Below are positions 13,401-24,400 of a stretch of 64,000 nucleotides of DNA, one piece after another (positions within the stretch are counted from its first letter, which is position 1; each line of letters begins with the position of its first letter). The notes under the pieces were generated by a model. It was given only the letters and a program-made list of their open reading frames with translations, ran no database searches and was not told where the DNA came from. The translations under genes and the position numbers were made by a program. The stretch comes from Topomyia yanbarensis (Eukaryota > Arthropoda > Insecta > Diptera > Culicidae): NCBI RefSeq assembly GCF_030247195.1, contig NC_080670.1, positions 99,224,336-99,288,335 on the forward strand, read 5' to 3'.

Positions 13401-16400
13401 ATTCTAAAATTCTAAAATTCTAAAATTCTAAAATTCTAAAATTCTAAAATTCTAAAATTCTAAAATTCTAAAATTCTAAAATTCTAAAATTCTAAAATTC
13501 TAAAATTCTAAAATTCTAAAATTCTAAAATTCTAAAATTCTAAAATTCTAAAATTCTAAAATTCTAAAATTCTAAAATTCTAAAATTCTAAAATTCTAAA
13601 ATTCTAAAATTCTAAAATTCTAAAATTCTAAAATTCTAAAATTCTAAAATTCTAAAATTCTAAAATTCTAAAATTCTAAAATTCTAAAATTCTAAAATTC
13701 TAAAATTCTAAAATTCTAAAATTCTAAAATTCTAAAATTCTAAAATTCTAAAATTCTAAAATTCTAAAATTCTAAAATTCTAAAATTCTAAAATTCTAAA
13801 ATTCTAAAATTCTAAAATTCTAAAATTCTAAAATTCTAAAATTCTAAAATTCTAAAATTCTAAAATTCTAAAATTCTAAAATTCTAAAATTCTAAAATTC
13901 TAAAATTCTAAAATTCTAAAATTCTAAAATTCTAAAATTCTAAAATTCTAAAATTCTAAAATTCTAAAATTCTAAAATTCTAAAATTCTAAAATTCTAAA
14001 ATTCTAAAATTCTAAAATTCTAAAATTCTAAAATTCTAAAATTCTAAAATTCTAAAATTCTAAAATTCTAAAATTCTAAAATTCTAAAATTCTAAAATTC
14101 TAAAATTCTAAAATTCTAAAATTCTAAAATTCTAAAATTCTAAAATTCTAAAATTCTAAAATTCTAAAATTCTAAAATTCTAAAATTCTAAAATTCTAAA
14201 ATTCTAAAATTCTAAAATTCTAAAATTCTAAAATTCTAAAATTCTAAAATTCTAAAATTCTAAAATTCTAAAATTCTAAAATTCTAAAATTCTAAAATTC
14301 TAAAATTCTAAAATTCTAAAATTCTAAAATTCTAAAATTCTAAAATTCTAAAATTCTAAAATTCTAAAATTCTAAAATTCTAAAATTCTAAAATTCTAAA
14401 ATTCTAAAATTCTAAAATTCTAAAATTCTAAAATTCTAAAATTCTAAAATTCTAAAATTCTAAAATTCTAAAATTCTAAAATTCTAAAATTCTAAAATTC
14501 TAAAATTCTAAAATTCTAAAATTCTAAAATTCTAAAATTCTAAAATTCTAAAATTCTAAAATTCTAAAATTCTAAAATTCTAAAATTCTAAAATTCTAAA
14601 ATTCTAAAATTCTAAAATTCTAAAATTCTAAAATTCTAAAATTCTAAAATTCTAAAATTCTAAAATTCTAAAATTCTAAAATTCTAAAATTCTAAAATTC
14701 TAAAATTCTAAAATTCTAAAATTCTAAAATTCTAAAATTCTAAAATTCTAAAATTCTAAAATTCTAAAATTCTAAAATTCTAAAATTCTAAAATTCTAAA
14801 ATTCTAAAATTCTAAAATTCTAAAATTCTAAAATTCTAAAATTCTAAAATTCTAAAATTCTAAAATTCTAAAATTCTAAAATTCTAAAATTCTAAAATTC
14901 TAAAATTCTAAAATTCTAAAATTCTAAAATTCTAAAATTCTAAAATTCTAAAATTCTAAAATTCTAAAATTCTAAAATTCTAAAATTCTAAAATTCTAAA
15001 ATTCTAAAATTCTAAAATTCTAAAATTCTAAAATTCTAAAATTCTAAAATTCTAAAATTCTAAAATTCTAAAATTCTAAAATTCTAAAATTCTAAAATTC
15101 TAAAATTCTAAAATTCTAAAATTCTAAAATTCTAAAATTCTAAAATTCTAAAATTCTAAAATTCTAAAATTCTAAAATTCTAAAATTCTAAAATTCTAAA
15201 ATTCTAAAATTCTAAAATTCTAAAATTCTAAAATTCTAAAATTCTAAAATTCTAAAATTCTAAAATTCTAAAATTCTAAAATTCTAAAATTCTAAAATTC
15301 TAAAATTCTAAAATTCTAAAATTCTAAAATTCTAAAATTCTAAAATTCTAAAATTCTAAAATTCTAAAATTCTAAAATTCTAAAATTCTAAAATTCTAAA
15401 ATTCTAAAATTCTAAAATTCTAAAATTCTAAAATTCTAAAATTCTAAAATTCTAAAATTCTAAAATTCTAAAATTCTAAAATTCTAAAATTCTAAAATTC
15501 TAAAATTCTAAAATTCTAAAATTCTAAAATTCTAAAATTCTAAAATTCTAAAATTCTAAAATTCTAAAATTCTAAAATTCTAAAATTCTAAAATTCTAAA
15601 ATTCTAAAATTCTAAAATTCTAAAATTCTAAAATTCTAAAATTCTAAAATTCTAAAATTCTAAAATTCTAAAATTCTAAAATTCTAAAATTCTAAAATTC
15701 TAAAATTCTAAAATTCTAAAATTCTAAAATTCTAAAATTCTAAAATTCTAAAATTCTAAAATTCTAAAATTCTAAAATTCTAAAATTCTAAAATTCTAAA
15801 ATTCTAAAATTCTAAAATTCTAAAATTCTAAAATTCTAAAATTCTAAAATTCTAAAATTCTAAAATTCTAAAATTCTAAAATTCTAAAATTCTAAAATTC
15901 TAAAATTCTAAAATTCTAAAATTCTAAAATTCTAAAATTCTAAAATTCTAAAATTCTAAAATTCTAAAATTCTAAAATTCTAAAATTCTAAAATTCTAAA
16001 ATTCTAAAATTCTAAAATTCTAAAATTCTAAAATTCTAAAATTCTAAAATTCTAAAATTCTAAAATTCTAAAATTCTAAAATTCTAAAATTCTAAAATTC
16101 TAAAATTCTAAAATTCTAAAATTCTAAAATTCTAAAATTCTAAAATTCTAAAATTCTAAAATTCTAAAATTCTAAAATTCTAAAATTCTAAAATTCTAAA
16201 ATTCTAAAATTCTAAAATTCTAAAATTCTAAAATTCTAAAATTCTAAAATTCTAAAATTCTAAAATTCTAAAATTCTAAAATTCTAAAATTCTAAAATTC
16301 TAAAATTCTAAAATTCTAAAATTCTAAAATTCTAAAATTCTAAAATTCTAAAATTCTAAAATTCTAAAATTCTAAAATTCTAAAATTCTAAAATTCTAAA

Positions 16401-19400
16401 ATTCTAAAATTCTAAAATTCTAAAATTCTAAAATTCTAAAATTCTAAAATTCTAAAATTCTAAAATTCTAAAATTCTAAAATTCTAAAATTCTAAAATTC
16501 TAAAATTCTAAAATTCTAAAATTCTAAAATTCTAAAATTCTAAAATTCTAAAATTCTAAAATTCTAAAATTCTAAAATTCTAAAATTCTAAAATTCTAAA
16601 ATTCTAAAATTCTAAAATTCTAAAATTCTAAAATTCTAAAATTCTAAAATTCTAAAATTCTAAAATTCTAAAATTCTAAAATTCTAAAATTCTAAAATTC
16701 TAAAATTCTAAAATTCTAAAATTCTAAAATTCTAAAATTCTAAAATTCTAAAATTCTAAAATTCTAAAATTCTAAAATTCTAAAATTCTAAAATTCTAAA
16801 ATTCTAAAATTCTAAAATTCTAAAATTCTAAAATTCTAAAATTCTAAAATTCTAAAATTCTAAAATTCTAAAATTCTAAAATTCTAAAATTCTAAAATTC
16901 TAAAATTCTAAAATTCTAAAATTCTAAAATTCTAAAATTCTAAAATTCTAAAATTCTAAAATTCTAAAATTCTAAAATTCTAAAATTCTAAAATTCTAAA
17001 ATTCTAAAATTCTAAAATTCTAAAATTCTAAAATTCTAAAATTCTAAAATTCTAAAATTCTAAAATTCTAAAATTCTAAAATTCTAAAATTCTAAAATTC
17101 TAAAATTCTAAAATTCTAAAATTCTAAAATTCTAAAATTCTAAAATTCTAAAATTCTAAAATTCTAAAATTCTAAAATTCTAAAATTCTAAAATTCTAAA
17201 ATTCTAAAATTCTAAAATTCTAAAATTCTAAAATTCTAAAATTCTAAAATTCTAAAATTCTAAAATTCTAAAATTCTAAAATTCTAAAATTCTAAAATTC
17301 TAAAATTCTAAAATTCTAAAATTCTAAAATTCTAAAATTCTAAAATTCTAAAATTCTAAAATTCTAAAATTCTAAAATTCTAAAATTCTAAAATTCTAAA
17401 ATTCTAAAATTCTAAAATTCTAAAATTCTAAAATTCTAAAATTCTAAAATTCTAAAATTCTAAAATTCTAAAATTCTAAAATTCTAAAATTCTAAAATTC
17501 TAAAATTCTAAAATTCTAAAATTCTAAAATTCTAAAATTCTAAAATTCTAAAATTCTAAAATTCTAAAATTCTAAAATTCTAAAATTCTAAAATTCTAAA
17601 ATTCTAAAATTCTAAAATTCTAAAATTCTAAAATTCTAAAATTCTAAAATTCTAAAATTCTAAAATTCTAAAATTCTAAAATTCTAAAATTCTAAAATTC
17701 TAAAATTCTAAAATTCTAAAATTCTAAAATTCTAAAATTCTAAAATTCTAAAATTCTAAAATTCTAAAATTCTAAAATTCTAAAATTCTAAAATTCTAAA
17801 ATTCTAAAATTCTAAAATTCTAAAATTCTAAAATTCTAAAATTCTAAAATTCTAAAATTCTAAAATTCTAAAATTCTAAAATTCTAAAATTCTAAAATTC
17901 TAAAATTCTAAAATTCTAAAATTCTAAAATTCTAAAATTCTAAAATTCTAAAATTCTAAAATTCTAAAATTCTAAAATTCTAAAATTCTAAAATTCTAAA
18001 ATTCTAAAATTCTAAAATTCTAAAATTCTAAAATTCTAAAATTCTAAAATTCTAAAATTCTAAAATTCTAAAATTCTAAAATTCTAAAATTCTAAAATTC
18101 TAAAATTCTAAAATTCTAAAATTCTAAAATTCTAAAATTCTAAAATTCTAAAATTCTAAAATTCTAAAATTCTAAAATTCTAAAATTCTAAAATTCTAAA
18201 ATTCTAAAATTCTAAAATTCTAAAATTCTAAAATTCTAAAATTCTAAAATTCTAAAATTCTAAAATTCTAAAATTCTAAAATTCTAAAATTCTAAAATTC
18301 TAAAATTCTAAAATTCTAAAATTCTAAAATTCTAAAATTCTAAAATTCTAAAATTCTAAAATTCTAAAATTCTAAAATTCTAAAATTCTAAAATTCTAAA
18401 ATTCTAAAATTCTAAAATTCTAAAATTCTAAAATTCTAAAATTCTAAAATTCTAAAATTCTAAAATTCTAAAATTCTAAAATTCTAAAATTCTAAAATTC
18501 TAAAATTCTAAAATTCTAAAATTCTAAAATTCTAAAATTCTAAAATTCTAAAATTCTAAAATTCTAAAATTCTAAAATTCTAAAATTCTAAAATTCTAAA
18601 ATTCTAAAATTCTAAAATTCTAAAATTCTAAAATTCTAAAATTCTAAAATTCTAAAATTCTAAAATTCTAAAATTCTAAAATTCTAAAATTCTAAAATTC
18701 TAAAATTCTAAAATTCTAAAATTCTAAAATTCTAAAATTCTAAAATTCTAAAATTCTAAAATTCTAAAATTCTAAAATTCTAAAATTCTTAAATTCTAAA
18801 ATTCTAAAATTCTAAAATTCTAAAATTCTAAAATTCTAAAATTCTAAAATTCTAAAATTCTAAAATTCTAAAATTCTAAAATTCTAAAATTCTAAAATTC
18901 TAAAATTCTAAAATTCTAAAATTCTAAAATTCTAAAATTCTAAAATTCTAAAATTCTAAAATTCTAAAATTCTAAAATTCTAAAATTCTAAAATTCTAAA
19001 ATTCTAAAATTCTAAAATTCTAAAATTCTAAAATTCTAAAATTCTAAAATTCTAAAATTCTAAAATTCTAAAATTCTAAAATTCTAAAATTCTAAAATTC
19101 TAAAATTCTAAAATTCTAGAATTCTAAAATTCTAAAATTCTAAAATTCTAAAATTCTAAAATTCTAAAATTCTAAAATTCTAAAATTCTAAAATTCTACA
19201 ATTCTAGAATTCTAAAATTCTAAAATTCTAAAATTCTAAGACTCTAAAATTCTAAAATTCTAAAATTCTAAAATTCTAAAATTCTAAAATTCTAAAATTC
19301 TAAAATTCTAAAATTCTAAAATTCTAAAATTCTAAAATTCTAAAATTCTAAAATTCTAAAATTCTAAAATTCTAAAATTCTAAAATTCTAAAATTCTAAA

Positions 19401-19730
19401 ATTCTAAAATTCTAAAATTCTAAAATTCTAAAATTCTAAAATTCTAAAATTCTAAAATTCTAAAATTCTAAAATTCTAAAATTCTAATATTCTAAAATTC
19501 TAAAATTCTAAAATTCTAAAATTCTAAAATTCTAAAATTCTAAAATTCTAAAATTCTAAAATTCTAAAATTCTAAAATTCTAAAATTCTAAAATTCTAAA
19601 ATTCTAAAATTCTAAAATTCTAAAATTCTAAAATTCTAAAATTCTAAAATTCTAAAATTCTAAAATTCTAAAATTCTAAAATTCTAAAATTCTAAAATTT
19701 TAAAAGTCTAAAATACTAAAATTCTAAATC
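4407..19730. repeat. 8-bp satellite, A variant (ATTCTAAA)n, about 15.3 kb
   Basis: About 1,900 head-to-tail copies of ATTCTAAA, 12.5% GC, occupy this block. From 4,407 to about 18,780 I see only a G at about 5119 and one 7-bp unit near 12,607, which shifts the phase. Substitutions become more frequent past 18,789 (for example ATTCTTAA, ATTCTAGA, ATTCTACA, AAGACTCTAA near 19,240, ATTCTAAT near 19,487). The array ends in degenerate units at about 19,690-19,730. A homogeneous core with variant edges is typical of tandem arrays evolving by unequal exchange or replication slippage. The length in the assembly may not equal the true length. Confidence 0.95.
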
Positions 19731-19827
19731 AGTTTATATATTTTGACACCAGTTGGGGTAGAACCTGACTCGGTTTCACTTCACCCAAAAACGACATTAG
19801 TGACTTGAAGGATATTTTGTTCTAGTA

Positions 19828-20375
19828 AAGGACGATTCAGACGATACATCAGCTTCCGTCAAAGTCAACGGAACGTCACCACTTTTCTCTTGTGCCCGTT
19901 CACACGTGCCGTACGTCAAAACGTTCCGTTCCGTTGATGTTGTGTGTGAATGCTTCCATTTAACTGCATGTAACTAATCTTGATATTCCGTTACGGTGAC
20001 GGAAGCCTGATGTATGGTGTGAATCGTACTTAACTCGGTGACGCGACTGATAAAGGGCCCAGACTTGTCGCTTTTAGTTCAAACAGAATATCAACGTTGA
20101 CGATACCGAAGGTCAACGTCACGTCACCGTTCTGTTCGGATAAAGTACGATTCACACGATACATCAGGCTTCCGTCACCGGTACGGAACGTTGAGATTAG
20201 TTACATGCAATTATATGGAGGCATTCACGCACAACATCAACGGCACGAAACGTTTTGACGTACGGTACGTGTGAACGTGCACACGAGAAATGCGTGACTG
20301 CGAGCTTATCGTGACGGAACGGCGACGTTCCGCCGACGTTGACGGAAGCTGATGTATCGTCTGAATCGTCCTTAA
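19828..20375. mobile_element. two MITE copies in opposite orientation
   Basis: A unit of about 205-233 bp occurs at 19828-20032 and again, inverted, at 20143-20375, with about 110 bp between. Each unit has its own terminal inverted repeats of roughly 33 bp (GACGATTCAGACGATACATC at one end, the complement of AAGTACGATTCACACCATAC at the other). Both share the internal words TACGTCAAAACGTT or its complement, and GTAACTAATCT. Each arm therefore looks like a complete MITE, and the pair makes a larger foldback. No protein is encoded. Confidence 0.75.
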
Positions 20376-20470
20376 GTTAAATGTATTCGCATGTACATTC
20401 ACGCCTTCCGTACGTTAACACTCTCCTTGCCGTTGATACTGTGTGTGAACTTCTTTATAGGGACATCATC

Positions 20471-20600
20471 CCGGTCAAACCATTCGGAACACTGAATTGA
20501 TTCCAGCTCAAATGTAACAACCGGTTGAGTCGCATTTGATCTGGAATCCATTCAGAATTACAAATCGGTTCCGGAATGTGTTCGACTGAGATGCAACTAA
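20471..20600. mobile_element. fragment of a dispersed repeat, second copy at 27.9 kb
   Basis: The segment begins CCGGTCAAACCATTCGGAAC, continues with GATTCCAGCTCAAATG and CAACCGGTT, and ends near GGTTCCGGAATGTGTTCGAC. A related segment at 27892-28074 begins GGTCAAACCATTCGCAATTT and ends GGTTTCGGAATCGATTTGAC. Parts of each copy are inverted repeats of themselves (CCGATT/AATCGG-type words). I infer a MITE-like family without a known name. Confidence 0.45.
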
Positions 20601-20659
20601 TTTTGACGTTCCGGTACCGATGACGGATCGGATAAATGGTACTCTATTTTTCACACAAG

Positions 20660-21275
20660 CAAATAGGTAGAAATGAAAGGTTTCTGTCAGTACGAGTATC
20701 GAAACCACGGCTCGTGTTTAATAAAAAATAAAGGACTCGTGCAATTTCATGTAAAAACATGTCCTAAATTAATTTCAAAACTCTTACCTGTGCAGACCCC
20801 TTGTTGGTGTTTTGCACAAATCCTGCCAGATTTGCCGGAACCGGCGTTTTCCGTAGTCATTGCAATGCAATACAGTCGTGTCCGCCGTGGAAACTGCTTT
20901 CGACAGAAAATCCGTACTGAATTTAAAACAAAAGAAAAATATAAAATGCTGTACTATTTCTAGGATTTTTTTTGCAATTTCTAAGCAGTACACGGCAAAA
21001 CACATGAACGGTTACTGTCAGCTGAGTATTTAAACCGTGACGCGTGTCCAACAAAAAATAAGGGACAACTTAGGAGATGTAAAAACTTTCCCTATATTTT
21101 TTTACCTGTGCACAAATCCATCCAGATTCACCGAAACTTGCGTTCTCCGGGTCCGTATCAGTCGGAGAAACTGCTTCCGACAAGAAATCATTTCCATTCT
21201 AATAAAGGTAAAACATGAAACCGTGTGGTTTTCCAGGAATTTTTTCCTATTTCGCGACAGTCGACACCACACATG
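20660..21275 (-). repeat. diverged tandem duplication with splice-site-like signals
   Basis: Copy 1 (about 20660-20990) and copy 2 (about 21007-21275) share, in order, CTGTCAG, CAACAAAAAATAAG or its variant, TTACCTGTGCA and a GAAACTGCTT(T/C)CGACA block. Read on the minus strand, each copy has an acceptor-like pyrimidine tract plus AG, an open segment, and a CACAG|GTAA donor-like site. The would-be exons are 20916-20788 (129 nt) and 21198-21106 (93 nt). Their translations resemble each other at the start (DFLSKAVSTADT and DFLSEAVSPTDT). Copy 1 then needs a frame change to stay alignable, so it may be a dead exon. I do not recognise the protein. Confidence 0.4.
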
Positions 21276-21489
21276 CACGCGCGATCACGAGTAAAACTGA
21301 ACTAAACGCAACTCAAGGACGTCAATCAACGAATTGGAAAGTGTAAAAGCGAGAGAAACAATCAATTTGACCACCAGAAACGCACACTCGAATGATTCTC
21401 TCTTTCGCTCTAATGGCTTGATAGAGCAATGACAAATGCAATCCACTGTGGTAGAGCAGGATTGGCCTGCGTTTTGGCGCACTGGGCTA
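21276..21489. other. unique spacer before the 171-bp satellite
   Basis: No gene or repeat recognised. The satellite begins just after the word GCGCACTGGGCTAC. Confidence 0.4.
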
Positions 21490-24400
21490 CTTCGATTTCT
21501 TTGACAGAACGTATGGGCTACCACACAAAACGTTGAATTTTATTAGCTAGACTGATTCTACACATGCCCAGCCACAATCTGACCTTATGGCGATTCCAAG
21601 AAAACAATAGAATTCGAGTAATGGAACACAGAGTGTCATTATTTACATCTGAAATAACTGCTTCGATTTCTTTGACAGAACGTATGGGCTAACACACAAA
21701 GCGTTGAATTTTATTAGCTATATTGATTCTACATATGCCCAGCCACAATCTGACCTCATGGCGATTCCAAGAAAACAATAGAATTCGAGTAATGGGGCTC
21801 AGAGTGTCATTGTTTACATCTGCAATAACTACTTCGATTTCTTTGACAGAACGTATAGGGGCTACCACACAAAGCGTTGAATTTTATTTACTAGATTGAT
21901 TCTACATATGTCAAGCCACAATCTGACCTTATGGTGATTCCAAGAAAATAGAATTCGAGTAATGGGGCTCAGAGTGTCATTGTTTACATCTGCAATAACT
22001 ACTTCGATTTCTTTGACAGAACGTATAGGCTACCACACGAAGTGTTGAATTTTATTAGCTAAACTGATTCTACATATGCCCAGCCACAATCTGACCTTAT
22101 GGCAATTCCAAGAAAACAATAGAATTCGAGTAATGGGACTCAGAGTGTCATTGTTTACATCTGCAATAACTACTTCGATTTCTTTGACAGAACGTATGGG
22201 CTACCACACAAAGCGATGAATTTTATTAGCTATATTGATTCTACATATGCCCAGCCACAATCTGACCTTATGGCGATTCCAAGAAAACAATAGAGTTCGA
22301 GTAATGGGGCTCAGAGTGTCATTGTTTACATCTGCAATAACTACTTCGATTTCTTTGACAGAACGTATGGGCTACCACTTAAAGCGATGAATTTTATTAG
22401 CTAGATTGATTCTACATATGCCCAGCCACAATCTGACCTTATGGCGATTCCAAGAAAACAATAGAATTCGAGTAATGGGGCTCAGAGTGTCATTGTTTAC
22501 ATCTGCAATAACTGCTTCGATTTCTTTGACAGAACGTATGGGCTACCACAAAAAGCGTTGAATTTCATTAGTTAGACTGATTCTACACATGCCCAGCCAC
22601 AATCTGACCTTATGGCGATTCTAAGAAAACAATATAATTTGAGTAATGGGGCTCAGATCTTATGGCGATTCCAAGGCTCTGATCTTATGGCGATTCCAAG
22701 AAAACAATAGAATTCGAGTAATGGGGCTCAGAGTGTCATTGTTTACATCTGCAAGAACTGCTTCGATTTCTTTGACAGAACGTATGGGCTACCACACAAA
22801 ACGTTGAATTTTATTAGCTAGACTGATTCTACACATGCCCAGCCACAATCTGACCTTATGGCGATTCTAAGAAAACAATAGAATTCGAGTAATGGAGCAC
22901 AGAGTGTCATTATTTACATCTGAAATAACTGCTTCGATTTCTTTGACAGAACGTATGGGCTAACACACAAAGCGTTGAATTTTATTAGCTATATTGATTC
23001 TACATATGCCCAGCCACAATCTGACCTCATGGCGATTCCAAGAAAACAATAGAATTCGAGTAATGGGGCTCAGAGTGTCATTGCTTACATCTGCAATAAC
23101 TACTTCGATTTCTTTGACAGAACGTATAGGCTACCACACAAAGCGTTGAATTTTATTAGCTAGATTGATTCTACATATGTCAAGCCACAATCTGACCTTA
23201 TGGCGATTCCAAGAAAATAGAATTCGAGTAATGGGGCTCAGAGTGTCATTGTTTACATCTGCAATAACTACTTCGATTTCTTTGACAGAACGTATAGGCT
23301 ACCACACGAAGTGTTGAATTTTATTAGCTAAACTGATTCTACATATGCCCAGCCACAATCTGACCTTATGGCGATTCCAAGAAAACAATAGAATTCTAGT
23401 AATGGGGCTCAGAGTGTCATTGTTTACATCTGCAATAACTACTTCGATTTCTTTGACAGAACGTATGGGCTACCACACAAAGCGATGAATTTTATTAGCT
23501 CTATTGATTCTACATATGCCCAACCACAATCTGACCTTATGGCGATTCCAAGAAAACAATAGAATTCGAGTAATGGGGCTCAGAGTGTCATTGTTTACAT
23601 CTGCAATAACTACTTCGATTTCTTTGACAGAACGTATGGGCTACCACACAAAGCGATGAATTTTATTAGCTAGATTGATTCTACATATGCCCAGCCACAA
23701 TCTGACCTTATGGCGATTCCAAGAAAACAATAGAATTCGAGTAATGGGGCACAGAGTGTCATTATTTACATCTGAAATAACTGCTTCGATTTCTTTGACA
23801 GAACGTATGGGCTACCACACAAAACGTTGAATTTTATTAGCTAGACTGATTCTACACATGCCCAGCCACAATCTGACCTTATGGCGATTCCAAGAAAACA
23901 ATGGAATTCGAGTAATGGGGCTCAGAGTGTCATTGTTTACATCTGCAATAACTGCTTCGATTTCTTTGACAGAACGTATGGGCTACCACACAAAGCGTTG
24001 AATTTTATTAGCTAGACTGATTCTACATATGCCCAGCCACAATCTGACCTTATGGCGATTCCAAGGAAAGAATAGAATTTGAGTAATGGGGCTCAGAGTG
24101 TCATTGTTTACATCTGCAATAACTACTTCGATTTCTTTGACAGAACGTATGGGCTACCACACAAAACGTTGAATTTTATTAGCTAGACTGATTCTACACA
24201 TGCCCAGCCACAATCTGACCTTATGGCGATTCCAAGAAAACAATAGAATTCGAGTAATGGAGCACAGAGTGTCATTATTTACATCTGAAATAACTGCTTC
24301 GATTTCTTTGACAGAACGTATGGGCTAACACACAAAGCGTTGAATTTTATTAGCTATATTGATTCTACATATGCCCAGCCACAATCTGACCTCATGGCGA

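Noticed and set aside
2711..19730. Telomeric repeat
   Set aside because: The unit is 8 bp AT-rich ATTCTAAA, unlike the insect TTAGG repeat, and dipterans use other telomere types. It is internal here, followed by other DNA on both sides.
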